Assembly: GCF_006334915.2 (NCBI RefSeq)
Contig: NZ_VDMA02000010.1
Coordinates: forward strand, 124,001-188,000
Origin: Microbispora catharanthi
Lineage (GTDB): Bacteria > Actinomycetota > Actinomycetes > Streptosporangiales > Streptosporangiaceae
Direction of reading: 5' to 3'
Length of the DNA: 64,000 bases
A model generated the notes under the pieces. That model did no database searches and was not told where the DNA came from. It was given only the letters and a program-made list of their open reading frames with translations. Below, piece after piece: positions 1 through 8,041 of this stretch; the stretch's first letter is position 1; each line of letters begins with the position of its first letter. A program made the translations under genes and the position numbers.

Positions 1-277
1 TGGCCACCGCGGACGGCAGCACCCCGGCGAGGAGATAGACCCGGCCGAGCGTCCGGTGGACCCGCCTGCGCGCCCGCACCTTGGGCATGAACTGCAGGGA
101 GCCGAGCACGAGCGCGACCGCGGCGGTCCCGATATGACCGACCAGAACGTAATAGTGGAGGCTGTCGCGCACATCGAGGCGGCTGTCGTCGATATCAAGG
201 CCCAGGTACGGATAGACGAGCACCGAAGTCGCGATGACCGCGACGGTGAAGATCACCCATGCCGTTCGCCTGTTCAT
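1..277 (-). CDS. DUF2306 family membrane protein, N-terminal part (runs off left edge)
   Basis: Reading the minus strand from an ATG at 277 gives 92 codons without a stop up to the window edge, so the gene continues outside. The visible part starts with a hydrophobic helix (about residues 7-26, following MNRRTAW), then a polar loop, then a second hydrophobic stretch with HIGTAAVALVLGSLQF and the basic pattern RARRRVHRTLGRVYLLAG. That combination of HI..G....L.G..QF and H...GRVYL is typical of the DUF2306 membrane family, whose function is not established. The ribosome binding site is weak. Transcription would be away from the coiled-coil gene to its right. Only about half of the protein is visible, so the family call rests on these motifs. 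Confidence 0.6.
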   Translation of the reverse strand, partial: MNRRTAWVIFTVAVIATSVLVYPYLGLDIDDSRLDVRDSLHYYVLVGHIGTAAVALVLGSLQFMPKVRARRRVHRTLGRVYLLAGVLPSAVA

Positions 278-483
278 GGCCCGGAGCCTCGCAGGCACGG
301 GCTGCTCCGGCATCCGCCCGCGGATGGCTGCGCGCCTACGCAATTCGGCGTACGGACCCCGTCGCTTGAGCGTTCCGTCGGCCCTTCGACGGCGGCAGCC
401 GGAGAAACGCGGCCTCGTCAGGCGACTCCCCTCATGCCCGAGGAAGCGCGGAGGGGGATCGGGGAGTCGCCCGACGTTCGCGG

Positions 484-966
484 TTACGCTTCGAGGCCCT
501 CGCTCTTGGCGATCACACGAGCGACCTTGTCGGAGAACTCCTCCCGCCACGCCTTCTGGATCCGGATTTCGTCCAGTACGACGGCGAAAGCGCCGCGGAA
601 CTCCTCCAACGTCTGGCGGATCGCGGCTGTGTCGGCGCGCAGCTCTTCCTGCCCCTTGCGGAGGTCGTCCGTGATGGAACGCAGCTCCTCTTGCCCCTTG
701 CGGAGCTCAGCCGTTTCGGTTCGCAGCTCGTCCTGTCCGGCTCGCAGTTCGTCCTGGCCGGCTCGCAGTTCGTCCTGGCCGGTACGCAGTTCGGCTGTGA
801 TGGTGCGGAGCTCTTCCTGCCCCTTCTGCAGCTCGTGCTGACCCGTGCGCAGATCGCTCATCTGCTCACCGCACTTGATCAGCATGGCGTTCTGCAGTCG
901 GACATCGCTCCTGATGCCGGTGATTTCCCGCTCTATGGCGTCGATGCGTTCCTCGGTCTGTGGCAT
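484..966 (-). CDS. heptad-repeat coiled-coil protein of unknown function
   Basis: 160 residues, almost entirely a predicted coiled coil. From about residue 40 to 115 a seven-residue unit of the type (D/E)ELR.GQ is repeated about ten times, with slight drift, flanked by a helical N-terminus (PQTEERIDAIEREITG) and a charged C-terminus ending SEGLEA. There is no signal peptide, membrane segment or enzymatic motif. Two neighbouring repeats are identical at DNA level, which fits slippage or unequal crossover changing rod length. It lies alone between a DUF2306 gene and regulatory genes. A rod or scaffold role is only an inference; I do not recognise a named family. Confidence 0.6.
   Translation of the reverse strand: MPQTEERIDAIEREITGIRSDVRLQNAMLIKCGEQMSDLRTGQHELQKGQEELRTITAELRTGQDELRAGQDELRAGQDELRTETAELRKGQEELRSITDDLRKGQEELRADTAAIRQTLEEFRGAFAVVLDEIRIQKAWREEFSDKVARVIAKSEGLEA
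737..778. repeat. two identical tandem 21-bp units
   Basis: Positions 737-757 and 758-778 are identical 21-bp copies. Each encodes one heptad of the coiled-coil protein on the minus strand. Less perfect copies continue on both sides. Confidence 0.8.
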
Positions 967-1069
967 GCCGACAGGATAGGGACATCGGAGCGATCACGCA
1001 CAGTGAAATCACGATCTCTCTGTGTCCGAATCTTGCGGCTGTCCTTCCGGTCGGTACGCGCCAGGAAGT

Positions 1070-1309
1070 TCAGACGGACGTGAACTGCCATGAGACGGCG
1101 GTCAGACGCGGTACGGCATCCGGATTCGCGAACTGCGCGAAGGCTGGACGGCTCAGGTCGAGGTGGTTGGCCGCGCAGCCGGGACAGAGGTCTCTGATCG
1201 GCACCTTGATGGTCTTGCCGCCGTACGTGATCAGCACTGCCTGCTTGCAGAGCGGGTCGTTCATGTGCGTGGTGCCTCCGCAGGAACCGTAGCCCGCGCG
1301 CGCGAGCAT
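1070..1309 (-). pseudogene. truncated double-psi beta-barrel (expansin/RlpA-like) fragment
   Basis: The 79-codon reading frame contains GYGSCGG, a Cys-containing middle (PLCKQAVLITYGGKTIKV) and DLCPGCAANHLDLS followed by FAQFANP. This matches the second half of actinobacterial expansin-like double-psi beta-barrel domains, where DxCPGC..NDLDLS is typical. The protein lacks a signal peptide and the usual first strands. The 15 or so residues normally found between the GYGSCGG-like start and the LC...I.VTY strand also seem to be missing. Codons upstream of the ATG stay open for a while but encode nothing like the missing part. I read it as a decayed or truncated gene; a small intact protein cannot be excluded. 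Confidence 0.5.
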
Positions 1310-1443
1310 GTGTCTCGTCGATAGAGATCCCCCAGCGGACTCGTGAGGTGATTGCTCGGAAACGCTACGTCGCCGATCTTGTGAACTCCATCAGCGTCGC
1401 GGCGGGGTCGTGAACCAGACATGCACGCAGTGGAAGCTGAGGA

Positions 1444-1977
1444 TCACCTGTTGGTGAGACGGTGTCGGGGCCGCTCAAGCTCTCGGACAGCGTCGCCAGG
1501 TCGGTCAGGCCAGTTCTCGGGCGCGCGCACGTAGGAACCGCGATGAGGGACGGTGAAGACGTAGCCCTGGTCCCGGAGGAGTCCGATGGCCTGGCGCACG
1601 GTCACCTTGGCCACGCCGTACTGCTGCATGAGTGACTTCTCGCTCGGGATCGGCCGGTTCGGTTTCAGCTCTCGCCGCCTGATGCGTTCAGCGATCTCTG
1701 TCGCGATCAGCTCGTACAGGGGCGGGTTACGACGGGGACGGTAGACGGTGCCGTCTCCTACGAAGGTCCCTACCCCTTGCAGGGTATGAACGAGGCCAAG
1801 ATCCCTCAGTTCCCGGGTGACGCGCCGTGCCGTGGGGCGAGCCACCCTGTATTCGGCCTCCATCTCAGCCTCACTCGGGATGGCATCACCTTCGACCAGC
1901 TCGCCCCGGCGGATCTGTTCCTGGATCAGGTCGGCGATCTGCTTGTAAACGGGTACCGGTCCATCACGGTCAAGCAT
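1444..1977 (-). CDS. GntR-type regulator made of two DNA-binding domains
   Basis: 177 residues containing two complete GntR winged helix-turn-helix domains and no effector domain. Domain 1 (about residues 8-75) has PVYKQIADLIQEQIRRGEL, IPSEAEME and ARPTARRVTRELRDLGLV. Domain 2 (about 87-155) has PLYELIATEIAERIRR, IPSEKSLMQQYGVAKVTVRQ and the wing VFTVPHRGSYV. Ordinary GntR proteins have one such domain followed by a UTRA, FCD or aminotransferase domain; here the second domain takes that place. The next gene upstream (2022-2504) has the same architecture and is a clear paralogue. Function is unknown; DNA binding is a safe inference. CTAGAC/GTAGAC sequences lie just upstream of the start. Confidence 0.8.
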   Translation of the reverse strand: MLDRDGPVPVYKQIADLIQEQIRRGELVEGDAIPSEAEMEAEYRVARPTARRVTRELRDLGLVHTLQGVGTFVGDGTVYRPRRNPPLYELIATEIAERIRRRELKPNRPIPSEKSLMQQYGVAKVTVRQAIGLLRDQGYVFTVPHRGSYVRAPENWPDRPGDAVRELERPRHRLTNR

Positions 1978-1986
1978 GGGTCGACC

Positions 1987-2010
1987 GTAGACCGACCCAG
2001 ACGACTAGAC
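1987..2010. promoter_or_regulatory. possible GntR half-sites (GTAGAC, CTAGAC)
   Basis: GTAGAC at 1987-1992 and CTAGAC at 2005-2010 lie directly before the start of the 1444-1977 regulator. CTAGAC recurs at 2514-2519, just upstream of its paralogue, and at 2593-2598. The recurrence in front of both paralogues suggests an autoregulatory operator. No binding data. Confidence 0.3.
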
Positions 2011-2021
2011 GATGGAAACCG

Positions 2022-2504
2022 CTAATCCGCCGGCCACTTGTCCTCCGGTGAGACGAAGCTCCCTCGCTGGGGGACGGTGTAAACCCAGCCCTGCTCGCGG
2101 AGACGACCGATCGCCCTGCGTACCGTCTCGCGTGCCACCTCGTACTTCTGGACCAGCGCTGTCTCGCTTGGTATGGGACGACGCGGGCGCAGGTCGCCGT
2201 CGCGAATCCCCGCGACGATGTCGTCTGCGATCTTCCGGTACATCGGAATCTTTCGCGGCTCTCGCGGCGCGGTGTCCGGTGAGGTCACGAACGTGCCCTC
2301 GCCCTGCACCGTGTAGATCAGGCCTTCTTCCCGCAGCATGTGGAAGGCGCGTCGTGCTGTGGTCCGGGCCACGCCGAACTCACTCTGGATGGTGGCCTCG
2401 CTCGGAATGGGGTGTCCGGGCGGAAGGTCACCTCGCTGGATCTGCTGCCGGATGATCTCGGCTATCTGCACGTACAGATGCGTGTCACCGTCGTGGTCGA
2501 GCAC
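2022..2504 (-). CDS. GntR-type regulator made of two DNA-binding domains, paralogue
   Basis: 160 residues with two GntR winged helix-turn-helix domains back to back. Domain 1 (about 8-75) has HLYVQIAEIIRQQIQRGDL, IPSEATIQSEFGVARTTARR and the wing IYTVQGEGTFV. Domain 2 (about 88-155) has PMYRKIADDIVAGIRDGDL, IPSETALVQKYEVARETVRR and VYTVPQRGSFV. It ends soon after the second wing, so there is no ligand-binding domain. It shares layout and many positions with the 1444-1977 product, so the two arose by duplication. The stop is 44 bp before the start of that second gene, and co-transcription is plausible. Target genes are unknown. Confidence 0.8.
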   Translation of the reverse strand: MLDHDGDTHLYVQIAEIIRQQIQRGDLPPGHPIPSEATIQSEFGVARTTARRAFHMLREEGLIYTVQGEGTFVTSPDTAPREPRKIPMYRKIADDIVAGIRDGDLRPRRPIPSETALVQKYEVARETVRRAIGRLREQGWVYTVPQRGSFVSPEDKWPAD

Positions 2505-2544
2505 GCGCGAAGCCTAGACGACCCACTACGAGCCGGTCTGTATG

Positions 2545-2616
2545 ACTATGCCTGATTAGGCGTTGTGTTTTGTCCTGGGCAAGGCCATACAACTAGACGT
2601 ACTATGCAACTATGCA
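2545..2616. promoter_or_regulatory. repeated ACTATGC elements and CTAGAC upstream of the twin-GntR genes
   Basis: ACTATGCC occurs at 2545-2552 and a perfect tandem ACTATGCA pair at 2601-2616. A CTAGAC lies at 2593-2598. The stretch 2540-2616 is clearly AT-richer than the surroundings. It sits upstream of the 2022-2504 regulator, and its right end overlaps the last codons of radC. A promoter/operator role is inferred from position and repetition. Confidence 0.35.
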
Positions 2617-3284
2617 TTCTCGGGAGGAGGCCAAGGGACGCGGCGCCAGGCGGTGTCGGTGACGATCACGTGGTCGAGGAAGCGGAGGCCGACGGTGTCG
2701 GCGGCCTCGTGGAGGCGGGCGGTGACCTCGACATCGGCGGGGCTGGGGACGAGCGATCCGCTCGGGTGGTTGTGGGCGAGGCCGAAGGCGGCCCCGCCGG
2801 AGAGGAGGACGGTGGTGACGATGTCGCGGACGGGCGCGGGGGTGTGGTCGCTGCCGCCCTCGGTGACCACGGCGAGGCGCAGCACGCCGCCGCGCCCGTC
2901 GCACACGACCACGACGAGCCGCTCGCGCGGCTGTCCGTGCAGCAGGGGAGCGGCAGCCGAAGCGATGTCGGCCGAGCAGGTGATCCGGCTTCGCTCCGGC
3001 TCCGCCTGGGCCCGCCGTACGAGATGGAACGCGGCCGCCACGCGGGCGGCCTTGGCGGGACCCACGCCGGGGACGGCGAGCAGCCGATGGGCTTCGGAGC
3101 GGGCCAGCTCGCCGAGGTCGCCGCAGTGGGCGATGAGCTGGGAGGCGAGCTCGACGGCGCTCACGCCCCTGCTGCCCGAGCCGAGCAGCAGGGCGAGCAA
3201 CTCCCTGTCGGCGAGCGCGGCGGCTCCCGACGCCAGCAGCCGCTCACGCGGCTGGTCGGCCAGGGGCATGTCCTTGACGCGCAT
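2610..3284 (-). CDS. radC: RadC family (MPN/JAMM metalloprotease-like) protein
   Basis: 224 residues from the ATG at 3284, which follows a good GGAGGTG ribosome binding site; a longer in-frame extension upstream has no family similarity. The N-terminus (RVKDMPLADQPRERLLASGAAALADRELL) and the helix-hairpin-helix-like VPGVGPAKAARVAAA match the RadC N-terminal region. The C-terminal half carries the JAMM motif HNHPSGSLVPSPADVEVT with the metal ligands His-x-His and Asp. RadC was once linked to DNA repair, but its role remains uncertain. Here it stands between GntR-type regulators rather than in a repair operon. Its last codons overlap an operator-like repeat used by the gene downstream. Confidence 0.88.
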   Translation of the reverse strand: MRVKDMPLADQPRERLLASGAAALADRELLALLLGSGSRGVSAVELASQLIAHCGDLGELARSEAHRLLAVPGVGPAKAARVAAAFHLVRRAQAEPERSRITCSADIASAAAPLLHGQPRERLVVVVCDGRGGVLRLAVVTEGGSDHTPAPVRDIVTTVLLSGGAAFGLAHNHPSGSLVPSPADVEVTARLHEAADTVGLRFLDHVIVTDTAWRRVPWPPPENA

Positions 3285-3336
3285 CGGCACCTCCGGATGG
3301 GGGATCCGGATCGGTTGTACCAGTGGGCACCGACAG

Positions 3337-4077
3337 TCAGAGGGGACTGGGAATGCCGTAGACCAGGCGGAATCTGTCGCCGGGCACCACGGCGTCGCTG
3401 GTCTCCACCGGGCGCTCCCCGGCCCAGTACGTGCGCTCGATCTGGAGCACCTGGACGCCGGCGGGCAGCTCGAGCAGGTCGCTCTCGGTCGGCTGGGGGA
3501 CACGGATGAGCACGGTCTCGCTGATCTCGGTGAGCGGCAGGCCGCTCGCCACGAGCCGGAAGGCCGCGCTCCTGCGTTCGTACGTGCCCTCCTCGGGCGC
3601 CTGGCTCTGGCCTGGCTCGACCGGTTCGTACGAGGTGAGCAACTGCACCGGGCGGCCGTCCCCGCGGAAGACGTAGCGGGTCCTGATCACGGGGCTGCAC
3701 TCCCCGACGCGCAACCGGTGGGCGATGTCGGGAGGGGCGTCGGCGAGCTCGCTGCGCCAGCTCCAGCTGGGTTGTCGTCCGCCCGCCTGCATGTCGTTGG
3801 CGAAGGCGGCGTGCGGTTCGGGGAGGCGGCTGCGGTGGAGCGGGAGCAGGATCGGTTTCTCCCGCACCCGGTGCCCGGAGCCCACGCGGCCGATGATGAG
3901 GCCCTCCTGGGCGAGCACGCGCAGCGCGTGGCGGGCGGCCGTCTCACCGACGCTGTACTTCCGGGTGATCTGGTGCCGCGAGGGGATCGGTGCGCCCGGG
4001 GGGAGCGTGCCGTCGACGATCTGGCGGCGAATGTCCTCGACTACGCGCAGGTAGACCGGATCAGAGTTTGCCATCAA
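3337..4077 (-). CDS. GntR/UTRA (HutC-type) transcriptional regulator
   Basis: 246 residues. N-terminal GntR winged helix (about 5-75) with YLRVVEDIRRQIVDG, IPSRHQITRKYSVGETAARHALR and the wing IIGRVGSGHRV. The C-terminal UTRA ligand-binding domain (about 110-240) includes IRTRYVFRGDGRPVQLLTSY and the final LQIERTYWAGERPVETSDAVVPGDRFRLVY, the usual UTRA end. HutC-type regulators respond to small molecules such as sugar phosphates or amino-acid metabolites. Nothing in the neighbourhood identifies the ligand. It is followed 52 bp downstream by radC on the same strand. Confidence 0.88.
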   Translation of the reverse strand: MMANSDPVYLRVVEDIRRQIVDGTLPPGAPIPSRHQITRKYSVGETAARHALRVLAQEGLIIGRVGSGHRVREKPILLPLHRSRLPEPHAAFANDMQAGGRQPSWSWRSELADAPPDIAHRLRVGECSPVIRTRYVFRGDGRPVQLLTSYEPVEPGQSQAPEEGTYERRSAAFRLVASGLPLTEISETVLIRVPQPTESDLLELPAGVQVLQIERTYWAGERPVETSDAVVPGDRFRLVYGIPSPL

Positions 4078-4295
4078 TCCATCCCTGAGGGGGTGACGGG
4101 TCCTCCAAATCTTGGCGTATTCGCCGGGCGACCGAGAGTGACGGAGATGGCCTGTGACTCCAACTTTGCCTGGTGAAAGGGCTGCTAATGGGTGATTGTG
4201 CCGCTAAGCGGCCAGGTGCTGATATTCCCCTCCCGCCGCCCTATCACGGCATCCATGCCAGCCCTCCCAGGGACGGGCACAAGAAGATCAGCTGG

Positions 4296-4508
4296 ATGAA
4301 GCCCACCAACCGGAGCGATCGCGTGCGGGTGCGCCGCCACACGTGTGAGTGCAAGGCGACGATCTACGAGCTGTGCGCGGCGGGCGGGCTGTTGTTCATC
4401 CGGCGGACGACGCGGGGCAAGAAGGTGGAGATCCGCGAGACCGAGCGCCTCGTCGCCACGCGGATGGAGGAGCTGTGGGTGAGGCTCCTCTCGGGGGAGG
4501 TCCACTGA
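4296..4508 (+). CDS. small basic protein with Cys pair, unknown function
   Basis: 70 residues from the ATG at 4296; the frame stays open to an earlier ATG at 4173, but that part is Pro-rich and unconvincing. The protein is rich in Arg, with RVRRHTCECKATIYELCAAGGLLFIRR and a helical end ERLVATRMEELWVRLL. The C-E-C and following C could bind metal or form a disulfide, but no named family is recognised. The body shows good third-position GC bias, supporting coding. It is a lone plus-strand gene between the GntR/UTRA gene and dapA. Confidence 0.5.
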   Translation: MKPTNRSDRVRVRRHTCECKATIYELCAAGGLLFIRRTTRGKKVEIRETERLVATRMEELWVRLLSGEVH

Positions 4509-4785
4509 TCCGCTGGGGCGTATCCCGCCGAGGCTCTGCCGCCGGCCCCCGAAGGCGCCCCAGGGGTGCAGAAGCCGCTGTTCGCGGGCGTTCCGGAAAA
4601 ATTTCGTCAGCGGTGTGTAACATCCGCGTAAGGCGCGGCGATTCCCGGTTAGAGGTCGCTGATGTGTGTACCCCCGAGCACATATCGGCGGCCTCTTCCG
4701 CTGCCGGCGGCGTCCGCGGGGCGGTACTGGACATAACGGGGTGGCGAGGTCCATCACTCCTGCGGATCCGGGTACCGTTCGGTCT

Positions 4786-5700
4786 ATGGCATCGCCTACT
4801 GGAACCTCCGACGCCCCCTTCGGCCGCACGCTGACCGCGATGGTCACGCCGTTCACCTCTGACGGCGCCGTCGATTACGAGGGCGTCCAGCGGCTCGCCG
4901 CCTATCTCGTGGACGAGCAGCGCAACGACGGCCTGGTCGTCAGCGGCACCACGGGGGAGTCCCCCACCACCTCCGACGAGGAGAAGGACCGGATCCTCCG
5001 TGCGGTCGTCGAGGCCGTGGGCGATCGGGCCACCGTCGTGGCCGGCGCCGGTACGAACGACACGCGGCACAGCGTCGAGCTGGCCGAGGCCGCGGAGCGG
5101 GCGGGTGCGCACGGTCTCCTGGTGGTGACGCCGTACTACAACAAACCGCCGCAGGAGGGCCTGCTCCGGCACTTCACGGCCGTCGCGGACGCGACCGGCC
5201 TTCCGGTGATGCTGTACGACATTCCCGGCCGCGCCGGGGTGCCCATCACGATCGAGACCCTGTTCCGGCTGGCCGAGCACCCGCGCATCGCCGCCGTCAA
5301 GGACGCCAAGGGCGACCTGTTCGCGGGCTCGCAGGTGATGGCCTCCACCGACCTCGTCTTCTACTCCGGCGACGACCTGCTGAACCTGCCGTGGCTCTCG
5401 GTCGGCGCCGCGGGGTACGTCAGCGTGGTGGGCCACGTGGTGGGCGCCGAGCTGGCCTCGATGGTCGACTCCTACCGGTCCGGTGATGTCGAGAACGCAC
5501 TGGCCGTCCACCGTCAGCTCCTCCCGGTGGTCTCGGCGATCATGACACGCACCCAGGGGGCGATCATGGTCAAGGCGGCGCTGAAGCTGGTGGGCCAGGA
5601 CGCCGGGTACGTCCGCCCGCCGCTCGTGGACGCCACGGAGGAGCAGATCACAGCGCTTCGGGAGGACCTCATCACGGGGGGCCTCAAGCTTGTGGATTAG
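4786..5700 (+). CDS. dapA: 4-hydroxy-tetrahydrodipicolinate synthase
   Basis: 304 residues. Condenses pyruvate with L-aspartate semialdehyde, the first committed step of lysine/diaminopimelate synthesis in the cytoplasm. The TIM-barrel motifs are all present: SGTTGESPT near residue 55 binds pyruvate, YYNKPPQEG and YDIPGRAG carry the catalytic tyrosines, and the Schiff-base lysine is in AAVKDAKGD near residue 172. The start at 4786 gives the usual length; a 40-residue upstream extension in the same frame is Arg-rich and unlikely. It is followed by rnj, a pairing common in actinobacteria. It is related to, but distinct from, the two KdgD proteins of this window, which lack its aspartate-semialdehyde motifs. 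Confidence 0.95.
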   Translation: MASPTGTSDAPFGRTLTAMVTPFTSDGAVDYEGVQRLAAYLVDEQRNDGLVVSGTTGESPTTSDEEKDRILRAVVEAVGDRATVVAGAGTNDTRHSVELAEAAERAGAHGLLVVTPYYNKPPQEGLLRHFTAVADATGLPVMLYDIPGRAGVPITIETLFRLAEHPRIAAVKDAKGDLFAGSQVMASTDLVFYSGDDLLNLPWLSVGAAGYVSVVGHVVGAELASMVDSYRSGDVENALAVHRQLLPVVSAIMTRTQGAIMVKAALKLVGQDAGYVRPPLVDATEEQITALREDLITGGLKLVD

Positions 5701-5718
5701 ATCAACAGATGGAGCCGA

Positions 5719-5805
5719 ATGAGCGACTTGACCAGAAGAAATGAAAACAGGGAACCGCGCGTGAGCGCGTACGGCGCCGGGCGCGGGGCGGAGGGCGCGG
5801 AATGA
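5719..5805 (+). CDS. possible 28-codon leader peptide overlapping rnj
   Basis: An ATG at 5719, preceded by GGAG at 5711-5714, opens a 28-codon frame that ends at a TGA sharing ATGA with the rnj start at 5802. The peptide is basic and Gly/Ala-rich with no recognised family. Translational coupling into rnj is possible, but the frame could be chance. Confidence 0.25.
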   Translation: MSDLTRRNENREPRVSAYGAGRGAEGAE

Positions 5806-7487
5806 GTCATCCGCATCCCGAACTCGGGCCGCCTCCGCCGCTGCCGGAAAACGGCCTGCGCATCGTCGCGCTGGGCGGTCTCGGGGAGATCGGCCGCAAC
5901 ATGGCGGTCTTCGAATACGACGGCCGTCTGCTCGTGGTGGACTGCGGCGTGCTGTTCCCCGAGCCCGACCAGCCGGGCGTCGATCTCATCCTGCCCGACT
6001 TCGACTACATACGGGGGCGGCTCGACGACATCGAGGCGCTCGTGCTCACCCACGCCCACGAGGACCACATCGGCGCGGTGCCGTACCTGCTGCGGGAGCG
6101 GCGCGACATCCCGGTCGTCGGCTCGCGGCTGACGCTCGGGCTCATCGAGAGCAAGCTGAGCGAGCACCGGATGCAGCCGGTCAAGGTCGAGGTGATCGAG
6201 GGCGAGCGGCGTTCGTTCGGGCCGTTCGAGTGCGAGTTCGTCTCGGTCAACCACTCGATCCCCGACGCGCTGGCCGTGGCGGTCCGCACTCCTGCGGGCC
6301 TCGTCCTGCACACCGGCGACTTCAAGATGGACCAGCTTCCGCTGGACGGGCGGCTGACCGACCTCGGGGCGTTCGCCCGGCTCGGGGGCGAGGGCGTCGA
6401 CCTGCTGATGTCCGACTCCACCAACTCGGAGGTGCCGGGCTTCGTCACCAGCGAGCGGGAGATCGCGCCGGTCATCGACGACGTCTTCCGCGGCGCGTCC
6501 AAGCGGATCATCGTGGCGAGCTTCGCCTCGCACATCCACCGCGTCCAGCAGATCATGGACGCGGCCGAGAAGCACGGCCGCAAGGTCGCGCTCATCGGCA
6601 GGTCGATGGTCCGCAACATGGGCGTGGCACGCGAACTCGGCTACCTGAAGGTGCCCGCGGGGCTGCTCGTGGACTCCCGGGAGATCGAGGAGTGGCCGCC
6701 TGAGGACGTGGTGCTGATCTGCACCGGCTCCCAGGGCGAGCCCATGGCGGCGCTGTCGCGCATGGCCAACCGCGACCACCCGATCAGGATCGCCGAGGGC
6801 GACACCGTCCTGCTCGCCTCGTCGCTCGTGCCGGGCAACGAGACGGCGGTCAGCAAGGTCATCAACGGCCTCAACCGCTGGGGCGCGCGCGTGGTCCACA
6901 AGGGCAACGCGCGGGTGCACGTCTCCGGCCACGCCGCCGCGGGCGAGCTGCTGTACGTGCTCAACCTCACCAAGCCGTCCAACTTCATGCCGGTGCACGG
7001 GGAGTGGCGGCACCTGCGGGCGCACGCGCGGCTGGCCGAGCTGACCGGCGTCCCCCAGGAGAACATCGTCATCGCCGAGGACGGCGTGGTCGTGGACCTC
7101 GTCGACGGCCAGGCGAGGATCACCGGCGCGGTCCCGTGCGGGTACGTCTTCGTCGACGGCACCTCGGTGGGCGACATCACCGACGTGGCGCTCAAGGACC
7201 GGCGCATCCTGGGCGACGAGGGGTTCATCTCCATCGTCGTCGTCGTGGACTCCACCACCGGGAAGCTCACCGGCGGGCCGGAGATCACCGCCCGCGGCTC
7301 GGGCATCGACCCCGACGCGTTCGACGCGGTCATCCCGCAGATCGAGGCCGCGCTGCAGGAGGTCGCCGCGTCCGGCGTGGCCGACGAGATGCAGATCCGC
7401 CGGACCATCCGGCGTACGGTGGGCCGCTGGGTGAGCGACACCTACCGCCGCCGCCCGATGATCATCCCGGTGGTCGTCGAGGTCTAG
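5802..7487 (+). CDS. rnj: ribonuclease J
   Basis: 561 residues, the usual length. Beta-lactamase-fold/beta-CASP ribonuclease with 5'-exo and endonuclease activity in rRNA maturation and mRNA decay. The zinc-binding motif HAHEDHIGAVPYLL is near residue 78, HTGDFK follows, and SDSTNSEVPG is present. The beta-CASP part includes CTGSQGEP, and HVSGHAAAGEL carries the conserved late histidine. The C-terminal domain is complete, ending RRRPMIIPVVVEV. The start has a GGAGGG-like ribosome binding site 100 bp after dapA. The same pairing of dapA and rnj is frequent in actinobacteria. Confidence 0.95.
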   Translation: MSHPHPELGPPPPLPENGLRIVALGGLGEIGRNMAVFEYDGRLLVVDCGVLFPEPDQPGVDLILPDFDYIRGRLDDIEALVLTHAHEDHIGAVPYLLRERRDIPVVGSRLTLGLIESKLSEHRMQPVKVEVIEGERRSFGPFECEFVSVNHSIPDALAVAVRTPAGLVLHTGDFKMDQLPLDGRLTDLGAFARLGGEGVDLLMSDSTNSEVPGFVTSEREIAPVIDDVFRGASKRIIVASFASHIHRVQQIMDAAEKHGRKVALIGRSMVRNMGVARELGYLKVPAGLLVDSREIEEWPPEDVVLICTGSQGEPMAALSRMANRDHPIRIAEGDTVLLASSLVPGNETAVSKVINGLNRWGARVVHKGNARVHVSGHAAAGELLYVLNLTKPSNFMPVHGEWRHLRAHARLAELTGVPQENIVIAEDGVVVDLVDGQARITGAVPCGYVFVDGTSVGDITDVALKDRRILGDEGFISIVVVVDSTTGKLTGGPEITARGSGIDPDAFDAVIPQIEAALQEVAASGVADEMQIRRTIRRTVGRWVSDTYRRRPMIIPVVVEV

Positions 7488-7536
7488 CCGGTAATCCCGT
7501 TGTACTCGGAGACGGGCGTGGCGTAGCGTCCCGCCC

Positions 7537-8034
7537 GTGTCCGAGGTGAGGATCATCTACCGCAAGTACGGCGGATCGCTGCACTGGCACCACCACGCGA
7601 GGGTGCTGGGCGAGGACGAGCACGGAGTCTGGGTCGGCTGTCCCTCCGGGATGATCGCCCAGCGGGGGCACGAGCCCTCGACGATCTTCGAGTTCGCGTC
7701 CGTCATCCTGTTTCCCCGCGACGCGTGGTGGACGGCGGCGTTCAACGCGCCGCCGCACAAGGCGGAGATCTACTGCGACATCACGACGGTCCCCGTGCGC
7801 GGCGACGCCCGGATCACGATGGTCGACCTCGACCTCGACGTGCTGCGGATGCGCGACGGACGACTGATCCTGGACGACGAGGACGAGTTCGCCGAGCACC
7901 AGGTGCGGTACGCGTACCCGGAGGAGATCATCAGGCAGGCGGAGCGGTCGGCCGCCTGGCTGATGAAGGCCGTGGGCAGCCGTACCGGCCCCTTCGACGG
8001 CGCCCACGACCGCTGGCTGTCCCAAGTCACATGA
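7537..8034 (+). CDS. DUF402 family protein
   Basis: 165 residues from a GTG start. The sequence has SLHWHHHARVLGEDEHGVWVG near the start and, in the middle, PRDAWWTAAFN followed by IYCDIT and ITMVDLDLDVLRM, ending with DEDEFAEHQVRYAYPEEII. This set is the signature of DUF402 proteins, a family related to FomD, which has phosphatase activity on nucleotide-linked phosphonates. It is cytoplasmic with no signal sequence. It follows rnj by about 50 bp and may be co-transcribed. The specific substrate is not known. The gene converges on the exporter to its right with only 7 bp between stops. Confidence 0.8.
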   Translation: MSEVRIIYRKYGGSLHWHHHARVLGEDEHGVWVGCPSGMIAQRGHEPSTIFEFASVILFPRDAWWTAAFNAPPHKAEIYCDITTVPVRGDARITMVDLDLDVLRMRDGRLILDDEDEFAEHQVRYAYPEEIIRQAERSAAWLMKAVGSRTGPFDGAHDRWLSQVT

Positions 8035-8041
8035 CCGGGGA

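Noticed and set aside
4509-4785. Lysine riboswitch or other leader RNA upstream of dapA
   Set aside because: No recognisable lysine-box elements or terminator/anti-terminator pairing could be seen in this stretch.
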